Shown piece after piece: positions 8,215-16,844 of a DNA stretch of 64,000 bases; the stretch's first letter is position 1; each line of letters begins with the position of its first letter. The position numbers and the translations under genes are program-made. A model generated the notes under the pieces. It did not search any database and had not been told where the DNA came from. It was given only the letters and a program-made list of their open reading frames with translations. Source of the stretch: Actinocorallia sp. API 0066 (GTDB lineage Bacteria > Actinomycetota > Actinomycetes > Streptosporangiales > Streptosporangiaceae); NCBI RefSeq assembly GCF_020991275.1, contig NZ_JAJLQY010000005.1, forward strand, positions 1-64,000. Reading direction: 5' to 3'.

Positions 8215-8766
8215 TCAGCTGTAGGACTCGCCCAGGGTGGCGCGTACCTGCTTGCGTGCCTCGTGGATGCGCGACTTCACCGTGCCCAGCGGAAGGCCGA
8301 GCTGCGCGGCGATCTCGCTGTACTCCAGCTGCGACACGTCCCGCAGGACGAGCGCCTGGATGAGGTCGGGTTTTTTGGCCTCCAACTCCTCCATCGCGTC
8401 GAGGATGTCCACCCGGGACCCCGCGATGACGGAGGTGCGGCGCGGGTCGGGCCGCTGCGAGGGCAGCTCGCCCGCCTGCTCGACCGACCGGCGCTTGAGC
8501 GACCGGTAGGTGGAGCGCGCCGAGTTGGCGACGACGACGTGCAGCCAGGTCGAGAACCGCGAGCGGCCCTCGAACCTGTGGATGTTCCGCGCGACCTGGA
8601 GGAGCGCGTCCTGGCACGCTTCCTCGGCATCCTGCCGGCAGGGGAGGAACCTGCCGGTGTGTCGTAGTACATCACTCTGGATGAGGCCGAGCAGTTCGTT
8701 GAGAGCGCCCTGGTCGCCCTTGGCGGCTCGCAGCGCCAGTTCCTCGGTCCGTTCGTTGAACGCCAT
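8215..8766 (-). CDS. ECF-type RNA polymerase sigma factor
   Basis: A 183-residue two-domain sigma factor. Region 2 spans DAEEACQDALLQVARN to EGRSRFSTWLHVVVANSAR (about residues 46-85), with the conserved polymerase- and -10-binding surfaces. Region 4 spans LEYSEIAAQLGLPLGTVKSR (about 148-168), the -35-binding helix-turn-helix. No anti-sigma gene with a ZAS motif is adjacent. Instead a Ser/Thr kinase gene diverges 47 bases away, matching ECF groups thought to be controlled by Ser/Thr kinases. Phosphorylation-based control is therefore plausible but inferred. It is convergent with otsA. The target promoter is unknown. Confidence 0.9.
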   Translation of the reverse strand: MAFNERTEELALRAAKGDQGALNELLGLIQSDVLRHTGRFLPCRQDAEEACQDALLQVARNIHRFEGRSRFSTWLHVVVANSARSTYRSLKRRSVEQAGELPSQRPDPRRTSVIAGSRVDILDAMEELEAKKPDLIQALVLRDVSQLEYSEIAAQLGLPLGTVKSRIHEARKQVRATLGESYS

Positions 8767-8813
8767 ACCGCTTCCGCTCCCCTTCGTGACCGCTCAAAGG
8801 GCATGATATCGGG

Positions 8814-10631
8814 GTGTCCATGCCTTCAGCCGTCGGCCGTTACCGAATCGATCGAGTCCTCGGTCAGGGGGCGTTCGCCCATGTCTGGCTCGGTCTGGAC
8901 GACGACCTGAACGACCAGGTCGCGATCAAGGTGCTCTCCGGGGCGCTTCTGGACGATCTGGACGTGCGCAACCGCTTCCTGGAAGAGGCCCGCATCCTGC
9001 GGCGGGCCGACTCCGAGCGGCTTGTGCGGGTGCACGAGTTCGGCGAGCTACCGGACGGCCGCCCCTACTTCGTTATGTCCTACGCCGACCGTGGTTCGCT
9101 GTCGGATCGGATGCGTGAGGGCGGTCCACTTCCGGTCAGCACGGCGCTCGCCTACATCGACGACATCGCGCAGGGTGTCGAGGTCATCAACGAGCTCGGC
9201 GTGATCCACCGGGACCTGAAGCCGTCGAACATCCTTTTCCAGACGACGAAGGACGGAAAGGGCGAACGCCTCCTCATCGCCGACCTGGGTCTGGCCAAGG
9301 CGCTCGCGCACGCGTCCGGCGCGTTCACGCTCCCGGTGGGGACGCCCGGGTACATGTCGCCCGAGCAGGCGCGGTTCGGCGGCGGCCTCGACGTGCGGGC
9401 CGACGTGTACGGCGTCGGCGCGCTCAGCTACCACCTGCTGGCCGGGCGCGCCCCCGGGCCCGCGCCGGTGCGGGTGCCGCCGAGCGCGCACAACCCCGAG
9501 GTCGGCCCGGACATCGACGCCGTCGTCCTCAAGGCGCTGGAGGCCGACCGGGAGCTGCGCTGGCCGACGGCGGGCGCCTACGCCCACGCGATAGCGGCGC
9601 TGCGGCGCGGTGAGGCCCCGCTGGGCCTGGGTCAGCGCCGCCCGCCCCCGCCCGTCGCGATGACGACGCCCGACCTGCCCAGCTTCGAGCCGTATGGGCG
9701 GCCCGTGCAGCAGCCTCCGCAGCCTCCGCCTCCGCAGCACGTCCAGGCGGCGCACGGGCAGCCGCCTCCGCCGGGGCCGCACGGGCCGCAGGGCCCGCAG
9801 GGGCGGCCGTCGGGGCCGATCCCCCCGCGCGGTGACGAGGACAAGACGCAGGCGCTCAGGTTCCCCGGTGGGGACGTGGACGCGACCATCCTGGACCAGC
9901 AGCCTTCCCTCCCCCGGGACACCCCCTTCGGTAGCCAGCCCTCCGCCCCCGTGCCTTCACCGTCTCCGTCGCCGTCCTCCCCTGGCCGTCACAGCAGGCC
10001 GTCGGGGCCTTCCGGGGCGCGTGGCGGTCGGCAGAAGCTGCTCATCCCGGCGGTGGTGACGGCCGGTGTCCTCGTGCTCGGCGCGGTCGCGGCCGTCCTG
10101 GTCCGGCTGGGCGGCGACGAGCCCGGCCCGGCCCCGACGCCGAAGGTGCCGCTTGTCGCGCTCGCCGACCCGAGCCAGAAGATCCAGGTGAGCGTCCCGG
10201 CCGCGTGGGCGCAGGACACCGCCGAGGGCACCTGGAACCCGAAGACGAACGCCGCGCTTGAGGACGACACCGACCGGCCCGTGCTGCGCGCCACCAGCGA
10301 CAAGGACGACTTCCGGCCCGCCGACGCGACCTCGCCCGGCATCTTCGTCGGCCTCACCGGCGCGCTGACGGTGCCGCCGCCCACGCAGTCCGACCACGAG
10401 GCCGACGCGAACGGCGGGTGCGTCAAGGGCGACACCCGCAGCCTCAAGATCGGCACGCTGAACGCCACGATCACGCCGTGGACGGAGTGCAAGACCGGCG
10501 TCCCGAGCATCACCGAGGTGGGCGTCGTCAACGAGGAGCAGACGTTCGCCGCGTGGGTCCGGATCAAGCAGACCGACGAGACCGACCTCACCGACGCGAT
10601 CCTGCGCACCCTCAAGCTGCAGGAGCCCTAG
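8814..10631 (+). CDS. Transmembrane serine/threonine protein kinase
   Basis: A 605-residue membrane kinase. The N-terminal kinase domain (about residues 9-270) shows the glycine loop GQGAFAHV, the lysine of VAIKVL (K39), the catalytic loop HRDLKPSN, and DLG in place of DFG (IADLGLAK), then GTPGYMSPEQA. A long Pro/Gln/Gly-rich linker (about 280-400) leads to one membrane helix (LLIPAVVTAGVLVLGAVAAV) and an extracytoplasmic domain of about 170 residues with two cysteines. That domain is not PASTA and I do not recognise it. The start is GTG 8814, with ATG 8820 as an alternative. It diverges from the ECF sigma gene and probably shares its control region. Confidence 0.93.
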   Translation: MSMPSAVGRYRIDRVLGQGAFAHVWLGLDDDLNDQVAIKVLSGALLDDLDVRNRFLEEARILRRADSERLVRVHEFGELPDGRPYFVMSYADRGSLSDRMREGGPLPVSTALAYIDDIAQGVEVINELGVIHRDLKPSNILFQTTKDGKGERLLIADLGLAKALAHASGAFTLPVGTPGYMSPEQARFGGGLDVRADVYGVGALSYHLLAGRAPGPAPVRVPPSAHNPEVGPDIDAVVLKALEADRELRWPTAGAYAHAIAALRRGEAPLGLGQRRPPPPVAMTTPDLPSFEPYGRPVQQPPQPPPPQHVQAAHGQPPPPGPHGPQGPQGRPSGPIPPRGDEDKTQALRFPGGDVDATILDQQPSLPRDTPFGSQPSAPVPSPSPSPSSPGRHSRPSGPSGARGGRQKLLIPAVVTAGVLVLGAVAAVLVRLGGDEPGPAPTPKVPLVALADPSQKIQVSVPAAWAQDTAEGTWNPKTNAALEDDTDRPVLRATSDKDDFRPADATSPGIFVGLTGALTVPPPTQSDHEADANGGCVKGDTRSLKIGTLNATITPWTECKTGVPSITEVGVVNEEQTFAAWVRIKQTDETDLTDAILRTLKLQEP

Positions 10632-10634
10632 CCG

Positions 10635-11783
10635 TCACACCCTGACGTGCTCGGGGCGGATGCCGTAGGCCAGGGCGCGGGCTACCAGGCCGTTCACCCG
10701 CTCCATGACGGCCGGGGGCGGCAGGCGCGGTGGCCGTCCGGCGAGCGCGGGGGCGACCAGCCGTCCCTGCGCGACCCGCTGCACGCCCTGGACGAGGACG
10801 GTCGCGGGCATCCGGCGGCGTTGGACGGCGGCCAGGTCGGCGGTGCTCAGGGTGCCTTCGCGCAGCGGCCGGGCGAGGCGGTTCGCGGCCGCCACCGCGT
10901 CCTGGACGGCGAGGTTGATCCCTACGCCGCCGATGGGCGACATCGCGTGCGCCGCGTCGCCTATGCACAGCACCTTGAGCCGGTGCCAGCGGCGCAGCCT
11001 GTCGATCCGGACGCGCAGTGTGCTGGTGCCGGTCAGGGCCAGTGCCCGGTCCGCGCTCCACGGGACCAGCTCGGCGACGTTCTCTCCGACGACCCGGGGG
11101 TCGTCCACCTCCATGCCCTTGGGGACGACGTAACCGCACTGCCAGTGGGTGCCCCGGTCGAGCATCACCACGAGCCTGCCGCGTGAGACGCGGACGAAGA
11201 GCTCGTCGGGGTCGCCCGCCTCCTTGTCGAGACGGAACCAGGCGACGTCCATCGGCGCGCCGATCTCGCGGCGCGGCAGCCCGGCCCGCAGCGCCGAGTC
11301 CCGGCCGTTGGCGACGACGACGAGGTCGGCGCGCAGCATCCGGTCGGAGCCTTCGGCGCACCGGTACCTGACCCTTCCGGATTCGGCGTCGAGCACCTCG
11401 CAGCCCATCTTCAGCGTGAAGCCGGGGAACCGGGCCGCCTCGCCTGCGAGGAAGTCGAGGAAGTCCCACTGCGGGACGAGCGCGATGTAGGGGTGGCGGC
11501 CCCGGAGCTTGGTGAGGTCGGCGACGGTGAACCGCGTCTCGTCCGTCACGACGGACAGGCGGTCGGCCCTGCGCTGCGGCAGCTTCGCGAACCGGGCGCC
11601 GAGCCCGAGCTCGTCCAGGACGTCGAGCGTCGAGGGGTGCACGGTGTCGCCCCTGAAGTCGCGCAGGAAGTCGGTGTGCTTCTCCAGCACGACGACGTCC
11701 ACGCCGGCGCGCGCGAGGATCAGCCCGAGCATCATCCCGGCCGGGCCGCCCCCGGCGATCGCGCACGTGGTCGTCTCGTCCAT
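10635..11783 (-). CDS. FAD-dependent monooxygenase (PHBH-type)
   Basis: A 382-residue flavoprotein of the aromatic hydroxylase/UbiH-like class that uses NAD(P)H and oxygen. The dinucleotide motif is IAGGGPAGMMLGLILARAG (residues 8-26). The second motif is VVVANGRDSALR, with ANGR where DGR is usual. The third is CIGDAAHAMSPIGGVGINLA, the flavin ribityl-binding GD motif. GAGGAG six bases before ATG 11783 supports the start. It is convergent with the kinase gene (gap 3 bases) and divergent from padR, 160 bases apart with two palindromes between. PadR control is likely, and detoxification of a phenolic or drug-like compound is a fair guess. Confidence 0.9.
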   Translation of the reverse strand: MDETTTCAIAGGGPAGMMLGLILARAGVDVVVLEKHTDFLRDFRGDTVHPSTLDVLDELGLGARFAKLPQRRADRLSVVTDETRFTVADLTKLRGRHPYIALVPQWDFLDFLAGEAARFPGFTLKMGCEVLDAESGRVRYRCAEGSDRMLRADLVVVANGRDSALRAGLPRREIGAPMDVAWFRLDKEAGDPDELFVRVSRGRLVVMLDRGTHWQCGYVVPKGMEVDDPRVVGENVAELVPWSADRALALTGTSTLRVRIDRLRRWHRLKVLCIGDAAHAMSPIGGVGINLAVQDAVAAANRLARPLREGTLSTADLAAVQRRRMPATVLVQGVQRVAQGRLVAPALAGRPPRLPPPAVMERVNGLVARALAYGIRPEHVRV

Positions 11784-11868
11784 ACCGTCTCCTCTACCCC
11801 ACGGCGCGCGCGGTCAGCCGGGCGGGCGTTCTCGTCCGGGCGGCCGGGACTTGCCAGCGACAGTGTTC

Positions 11869-11901
11869 CGATATATCGTTGAGGCATCGACAAACAGTCG
11901 A
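11869..11901. promoter_or_regulatory. Two palindromes, probable PadR operators
   Basis: CGATATATCG (11869-11878, perfect 10-base palindrome) and TCGAC-AAACA-GTCGA (11887-11901, perfect 5-base arms) lie side by side, 43-75 bases upstream of the padR start. They are in the shared region between padR and the monooxygenase gene. Confidence 0.6.
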
Positions 11902-11943
11902 GACTCTTACCGGGAGCGGAGACTCCCAGAAGGAAGGAAGATC

Positions 11944-12522
11944 ATGCACAGGCAACAGGAACACTTCGGGCCGGGTCCGCGCGGACGTCATGGCCACGGG
12001 CCGCGGCGCGGCCGCGGCCGCAGGGGCGACTTCGGGCCGTGGGGTCCGGTCGGCGGGCCGCTCGGCGGCAGGCCGGGCGGCAGGCGCGGCAGGGCCCGGC
12101 GCGGCAACGTGAAGGCGGCGCTGCTCGCCCTGCTCACCGACAGGCCGATGCACGGCTACGAGATGATCAGCGAGCTGGAGAACCGCACGAACGGCGTCTG
12201 GCGGCCCAGCCCCGGCTCGGTCTACCCCACCCTCCAGCTGCTGGAGGACGAAGGGCTGGTCACCAGCGCCGAGCAGTCGGGCAAGCGGCTGTTCACCATC
12301 ACCGAGCAGGGCACGGCCGAGGCCGCGAACGACCCCGAGCCGTGGCAGGCGGTCGCCGACGCGGCGGGCGACACCGCGCTCAAGGCCCGCGAGTCCGTCG
12401 GCCAGCTGGCCGTCGCGCTCAAGCAGGTCATGGCGGCGGGCACCGAGGAGCAGCGCGCCCGCGCGCTGGACGTCGTCGGCGACGCGCGCCGCAAGCTCTA
12501 CGGCATCCTCGCCGAGGATTGA
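11944..12522 (+). CDS. PadR-family transcriptional regulator
   Basis: A 192-residue regulator. The first ~55 residues are an Arg/Gly/His/Pro-rich, probably disordered tail (GPRGRHGHGPRRGRGRRGDF, then GGRPGGRRGRARRG). The PadR winged-helix follows from NVKAALLALLTDRPMHGYEM through the wing EQSGKRLFTITEQG. A C-terminal dimerisation helix (about 135-190) completes it. The Gly/Arg/His-rich tail is common in actinobacterial PadR proteins and may bind nucleic acid or metal, but that is not shown. AGGAAGGAAG precedes ATG 11944. It probably represses itself and the divergent monooxygenase gene. Its stop abuts the convergent kinase gene with no intervening base. Confidence 0.9.
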   Translation: MHRQQEHFGPGPRGRHGHGPRRGRGRRGDFGPWGPVGGPLGGRPGGRRGRARRGNVKAALLALLTDRPMHGYEMISELENRTNGVWRPSPGSVYPTLQLLEDEGLVTSAEQSGKRLFTITEQGTAEAANDPEPWQAVADAAGDTALKARESVGQLAVALKQVMAAGTEEQRARALDVVGDARRKLYGILAED

Positions 12523-13974
12523 CTACCGAGCGAAGGGCAGTGCCATGGCCCGCTGGGTGAAGCGCGGATCGAGCACGTACAGGCCGAGGTCGGCCTGGGC
12601 GAGTTCGGCCCGCACCGGATCCGTCGTGGAGATCCGCAGCACGTACGTGGCGCGGGGCGGCATCGTGAGCGAGCCGTCCCGCAGCCGCGGCGCCGCCGAT
12701 CCCGCGAGGGTCGAGCGCACCACCGTGCCGGTCTTCAGCGCGCACAGCGCCAGCACCGGGCGGCACTGGACCCGGACGCCCTCCGGCAGCGCCTCGGGCC
12801 GGATGAGCAGCTCTCCGGGCATCTCCAGCGCCTGCTGCGCCCCCGTCGTGTTGACGATCTCGTAGTCGGCGTACGCGCGGCCGTCCGCGACGCCGCCGCG
12901 CAGCCCCTTGAGCCGGTAGGCGTCGCCGAGCGTCAGCTGGTCGTCCGCGGTCGCGGCGGCCACCTGGGTGACGACGGGCTCGTGCCTGCTGTCGTTCCAC
13001 TTGACCACGGCCCCGCCGACCACCAGCGGCACCACCATGGAGGCCGCCACCAGCAGCGGGCGCAGCGGGGTGCCGGGCACCCCGGTCAGCCCCAGGTAGG
13101 GCTGCACGGGCTCGATCGCGGGCCGCTGCGGGCGCTCGGGCGGCCGCACCACCGAGAGCGACGGCCACGAGCGCGCCGAGGGCGCCGTCGTGCCCGTCAG
13201 CTCCAGCAGGAGCTGCTGCGCGGAGGGCCTGCGCCTCGGCTCCTTGGCGAGGCTGTCCTCGACGAGCTGGCCGAGCCGTCCGTCGAGGCCGTAGAGGTCC
13301 GGCGGGTCGGTGAGCACCCGGGTGACGACGTCCTGGATGGAGCCGTCGCCGAAGGGCGGCCTGCCCGTCGCGGCGTAGGCCATGAGGCAGCCCCACGCCC
13401 ACACGTCGGCAGCCGAGTCCACCTCGCGGCCGGAGACCTGCTCGGGCGCGCGGAACGACGGGCCGCCGAGCACCCCGCGCACCCCGCCCGCGTCGAGCGC
13501 GACGCCGTAGCCGAAGTCGATGACGCGCGGGCCGCCCGAGTCCAGCAGCACGTTGCCGGGCCGCAGGTCCCGGTGGATCACGCCGGCGCGGTGCAGCGCC
13601 CACAGCGCTCCGGCGACGCCGATCGCGAGCCGGTCGAGCGGCGGCCCGGTGCGCGGGCCGGCCCCCTCCACGACGTCGCGCAGCGAGAGGCCGTGCACGA
13701 ACTCCGAGGCGACCCAGGGCGCGCCGCGCTCCATTCCGGCGCCGAGCAGCCGGGCGACACAGGGGTCGTCGACGCGTTGTGCGGTCGCGAGCTCCTGCGC
13801 GAACCGGGCGCGGAGCCGCTGGTTGCCGCCGAAGCGGGCGTGCAGCAGTTTGACGGCGGCGAGGTCGCCGTCGCGTTCGCCCAGATAGACCACGCCCTGG
13901 GCGCCCCGGCCGAGCCGGGCGACGATCCGGTACGGACCCACACGATCCGGATCAGAGGGCAGGAGGTCTTCCAT
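12523..13974 (-). CDS. Membrane Ser/Thr protein kinase with altered catalytic loop
   Basis: A 483-residue kinase paralogous to the next upstream gene. Seen: glycine loop RLGRGAQGVVYLG (residues 20-32), lysine K42 (AAVKLLH), catalytic loop HRDLRPGN (D136, with Arg at 138 where most kinases have Lys), and VIDFGYG. One membrane helix follows (PLLVAASMVVPLVVGGAVV), then a ~150-residue extracytoplasmic domain ending GLYVLDPRFTQRAMALPF. The same domain, with the same GLYV.(D/N).RF ending, closes the neighbour. The start at ATG 13974 avoids overlap with that neighbour. It sits 88 bases downstream and is probably co-transcribed. Lys-to-Arg in the loop may lower activity but does not prove it inactive. 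Confidence 0.88.
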   Translation of the reverse strand: MEDLLPSDPDRVGPYRIVARLGRGAQGVVYLGERDGDLAAVKLLHARFGGNQRLRARFAQELATAQRVDDPCVARLLGAGMERGAPWVASEFVHGLSLRDVVEGAGPRTGPPLDRLAIGVAGALWALHRAGVIHRDLRPGNVLLDSGGPRVIDFGYGVALDAGGVRGVLGGPSFRAPEQVSGREVDSAADVWAWGCLMAYAATGRPPFGDGSIQDVVTRVLTDPPDLYGLDGRLGQLVEDSLAKEPRRRPSAQQLLLELTGTTAPSARSWPSLSVVRPPERPQRPAIEPVQPYLGLTGVPGTPLRPLLVAASMVVPLVVGGAVVKWNDSRHEPVVTQVAAATADDQLTLGDAYRLKGLRGGVADGRAYADYEIVNTTGAQQALEMPGELLIRPEALPEGVRVQCRPVLALCALKTGTVVRSTLAGSAAPRLRDGSLTMPPRATYVLRISTTDPVRAELAQADLGLYVLDPRFTQRAMALPFAR

Positions 13975-14062
13975 GCCGGGAATACTGGCCTGAGTCGGGC
14001 GGCTGTAACCGAGGTCTCCTGGCCGGTTGTGGCCAATCCCCGGCGGACGGGGTGCGGGGGCG

Positions 14063-15640
14063 CTAGTCGGGGAACTCAACGTGCCGTGCCTTTCGATCCG
14101 CAAAGAACCGAACATTCCACACATAAAGCCCCAGTTCGGACGGCTTCACCTGGGCTGACACGGGCGCCTCCGTCCGCACATGGAGCAGGTACGACGCCCC
14201 GGCCGCCATGTACTGGTCGCCGTCCACCGTGAGCGGCGGCGCCGAGCCGTCCAGCAGCGCCTTCACCGTCGTCACGTTCTTCACCGTGCAGCGGCTCGCG
14301 GGCGCGCCCGGCTGCTCCGCGCACGGCACGCCCCTGGGCGCCCTGGCCCGGTCGAGGAACAGGTCGCCGGGGAACTCCATCGGCACCGGCTGCGACTGCA
14401 CGTTGGCGATCGTGTATTCGGCGTAGGCGTACTTCTTGCCGTCGATCTCCTCGGTGCCGCCGCCCACGGCGCCCACGGTGTAGGTGAAGTCGTCGGTGTT
14501 GCGCAGCTCCAGCACCGGGCCCGTCGGCGGCTTGGCCCGCGACGTCGGGCCGCCCTCCGCCATCAGCGAGGACTCCGGCGCCGTCGGCTCCGCCTCGCCG
14601 CCGCCCGTCATCACGACGGTCGCCGCCACGCCCACCACCGCGACGGCCATCACCCCGGCGACCACGCCGTACCGCACGGTGTTCCTGCGCCGCGACGCCG
14701 CCCGCTCCAGCGCGCGCATCTCGCTGCGCGACACCGTGGGGTCGGCGCGGCCGCCCGTCAGCGTCACCGTGTCGCGCCGCGGCGCGGGCGGCCTGGCCTG
14801 GACGGCGGGGAACGGGTCGTCGGACCTCCCGGTGCCGATCAGGCTCAGCAGCAGCTGTTCCGCGGTCGGCCGGTCCGCCGGGTTCTTGGCCAGGCACGCC
14901 GCCGCCAGCTCACGCAGCCCGCCCGTCAGCGTGCCGAGGTCCGGTTCGGTGTGCAGGATCCGGTTGATCACCACCGAGATCGAGTCGTTGCCGAACGGCG
15001 GCTCCCCGCACGAGGCGTAGACCAGCGTGGACGCCCACGCGAACACGTCGACGGGCATGTCCACCGGCGTCTTGGCGAACTGCTCCGGAGCCATGTAGGC
15101 GGGCGTCCCCAAAGGGCCCCCGGTGGAGACGGACGCCGTCGTCAGGTCGAGCGCGCGCGCCACCCCGAAGTCGATGACGCGCGGGCCGTCCGGGCCGAGG
15201 ATCACGTTGGACGGCTTGAAGTCGCGGTGCACCACACCCGCCTTGTGGATCGCCACGAGCGCGGTGGCCGTGCCGATCGCCAGCCGGTTCAGCCGCGACC
15301 CGGCGCGCGGACCCCACTCCTCGACCGTCCGCTTGAGGGACAGGCCGTGGATGTACTCGCTGGCGATGTACGGGACGTCGCCCTCCACGTCGGCGGTGAG
15401 GATGCGCGCGGTGCAGAACGGGTCGACCTTCTGCGCGGCGGCGAGTTCGTGCGCGAACGCGCTGCGCGCCCGGTGGTCGCCGGACAGCCGCGTGTGCAGC
15501 CGTTTCACCGCCACCTGCTCGCCGGACGCCGCGGTCGCCAGATAGACGACGCCCTGGGCGCCCTCGCCCAGCCGACCGAGCAGCCGGTACGGGCCGAGCT
15601 GGACGGGGTCGCCTGGCCTCAGCGGGTGCGCGTCGGGCAT
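14063..15640 (-). CDS. Membrane Ser/Thr protein kinase
   Basis: A 525-residue kinase with a complete catalytic set: RLGEGAQGVVYLA (residues 23-35), K46 in VAVKRLH, HRDFKPSN with D140, VIDFGVAR, and the activation-segment GTPAYMAPEQF. A juxtamembrane stretch rich in Arg precedes a single helix (TVRYGVVAGVMAVAVVGVAATVV). The extracytoplasmic domain follows (TYTVGAVGGGTEEIDGKKYA to GLYVWNVRF), with two cysteines near CAEQPG and SRCTV that could form a disulfide. The paralogue downstream shares both domains, so the pair is a tandem duplication. The ligand of the outer domain is unknown. GEGAQGVVYLA kinases are typical of actinomycetes with many orphan kinases. Confidence 0.92.
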   Translation of the reverse strand: MPDAHPLRPGDPVQLGPYRLLGRLGEGAQGVVYLATAASGEQVAVKRLHTRLSGDHRARSAFAHELAAAQKVDPFCTARILTADVEGDVPYIASEYIHGLSLKRTVEEWGPRAGSRLNRLAIGTATALVAIHKAGVVHRDFKPSNVILGPDGPRVIDFGVARALDLTTASVSTGGPLGTPAYMAPEQFAKTPVDMPVDVFAWASTLVYASCGEPPFGNDSISVVINRILHTEPDLGTLTGGLRELAAACLAKNPADRPTAEQLLLSLIGTGRSDDPFPAVQARPPAPRRDTVTLTGGRADPTVSRSEMRALERAASRRRNTVRYGVVAGVMAVAVVGVAATVVMTGGGEAEPTAPESSLMAEGGPTSRAKPPTGPVLELRNTDDFTYTVGAVGGGTEEIDGKKYAYAEYTIANVQSQPVPMEFPGDLFLDRARAPRGVPCAEQPGAPASRCTVKNVTTVKALLDGSAPPLTVDGDQYMAAGASYLLHVRTEAPVSAQVKPSELGLYVWNVRFFADRKARHVEFPD

Positions 15641-15709
15641 GACCGTCCCCTCGTCGAGATCCGGAATGGGTGGCGAAACCCTAAGACCACGACGTGTCCG
15701 CTGGCTAGT

Positions 15710-16477
15710 TCATGAAATTTCTTCAGATAGTTGGCGCAGCAGGGCGACCACACCGACGGGTCCGTCAACAACGACGTCGGCCTCCGCGGCCAGCGCGGCG
15801 ACCTCGTCGGAGCCGCTGCACACCTTCACCGCCGGGATGCCCAGCGCGTCGGCGGCGGCGAAGGCCGCGAGGTCACCGAGGTCGTCGCCCGCGACGAGCA
15901 CCGAACCCGCCTTCACCTCGTGGGCGAACTCCGTCAGGGCACGGCCCTTGTCCATGCCCGGAGGACGCAGCTCCAGCACGAACCGTCCGGGCTCAAGAAC
16001 CAGACCTGTCTTCTCGGCGAGCGCCTCCAGGATCGAGCGCAGCCGCTCCAGCGCGACGTCGGGCTCGGCCGCCCTGCGGGTGTGGACGGCCAGGGCATGG
16101 CCCTTGTCCTCCACGGCCACCCCCTCGGGGGCCTTCGCCAGCAGCAGCGGCAGCTTCGCCCTGACCTCGGCGACGCCCGGATGCTCCGGCGGCGTCAGCA
16201 GCGAGCCGTCCGACCACCGCTCCAGCCCGTACTGGCCCAGAACGGTCAGATTGGGGACGTCCCGGAGGCCGCCGTACTCCACGGCGGTGAGCGCGGGACG
16301 TCCGGTGATGACGGCCAGCGCGCGCACCCGCGGCGCGAGCGCGCGCAGCACACCGGCCGTCTCGGGCAGCGCCCTGGCCTGGGTCGGATCAGGGACGATG
16401 GGGGCGAGCGTGCCGTCGAAGTCGAGCGCGACGAGCGCCTCGCCGGGCGCGGAGAGCAGGGGCGCGAGTACGGTCAC
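15710..16477 (-). CDS. otsB: Trehalose-6-phosphate phosphatase (HAD family)
   Basis: This 255-residue HAD phosphatase releases trehalose from trehalose 6-phosphate, the second step after OtsA. Motif I is ALDFDGTLAPIV (nucleophile D19, acid/base D21), motif II lies in VITGRPA, and motif IV is GDDLGDLAAF. The start is GTG 16477 (VTVLAPLLSAPGEA); upstream in-frame residues are low-complexity Ser/Thr/Arg and not credible. It lies 43 bases after the DUF3263 gene and is probably co-transcribed with it. otsA is at 6694-8127 on the other strand, so the pathway genes are split. Confidence 0.93.
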   Translation of the reverse strand: MTVLAPLLSAPGEALVALDFDGTLAPIVPDPTQARALPETAGVLRALAPRVRALAVITGRPALTAVEYGGLRDVPNLTVLGQYGLERWSDGSLLTPPEHPGVAEVRAKLPLLLAKAPEGVAVEDKGHALAVHTRRAAEPDVALERLRSILEALAEKTGLVLEPGRFVLELRPPGMDKGRALTEFAHEVKAGSVLVAGDDLGDLAAFAAADALGIPAVKVCSGSDEVAALAAEADVVVDGPVGVVALLRQLSEEIS

Positions 16478-16520
16478 CCGGCCAGTCTCGCAGAGCCCGC
16501 GGGCGCCCGTCACCGCGCCG

Positions 16521-16844
16521 TCACGGATTGAATCCGTACCGGCGCGCGGCGCGTTGGCGCTGGCGCTGCGCCCGGATCCGGCGCAGCCGCTTGACCAGCA
16601 TCGGGTCGTGCTCCAGTGCCTCGGCCCTGTCGATGACGATGTTGAGGAGCTGGTAGTAGCGGGTCGCGGACATGTCGAACGTCTCACGGATCGCCTGTTC
16701 CTTGGCTCCCGCGTGCTTCCACCACTGCCGCTCGAACGCCAGGATCGCGCGGTCGCGCTCGGACAGCAGACCGTCGGGGAAGGCGCGCAGGTCGTCCGGG
16801 TCGGGCACGCCGGACTCCTCGTCGGGGACGTCGGCGGCGGTCAT
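16521..16844 (-). CDS. DUF3263 protein (small helix-turn-helix-like)
   Basis: A 107-residue protein of the actinobacteria-specific DUF3263 family. The diagnostic block is FERQWWKHAGAKEQAIRETF followed by DMSATRYYQLLNIVIDR, and the C-terminus is a basic run (KRLRRIRAQRQRQRAARR). The family is thought to be a small DNA-binding protein resembling a sigma region-4/HTH fold, but its function is not established. AAAGGGA lies seven bases before ATG 16844. The gene directly precedes otsB, an arrangement common in actinomycetes, which suggests a link to trehalose control. Confidence 0.88.
   Translation of the reverse strand: MTAADVPDEESGVPDPDDLRAFPDGLLSERDRAILAFERQWWKHAGAKEQAIRETFDMSATRYYQLLNIVIDRAEALEHDPMLVKRLRRIRAQRQRQRAARRYGFNP

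Noticed and set aside
8215-8766. An anti-sigma factor beside the ECF gene
   Set aside because: Neither neighbour has a zinc-binding anti-sigma motif; they are otsA and a kinase.
9690-9850. A tandem repeat array in the kinase gene
   Set aside because: The repetition is of Pro/Gln/Gly codons in a disordered linker, not a separate repeat element.
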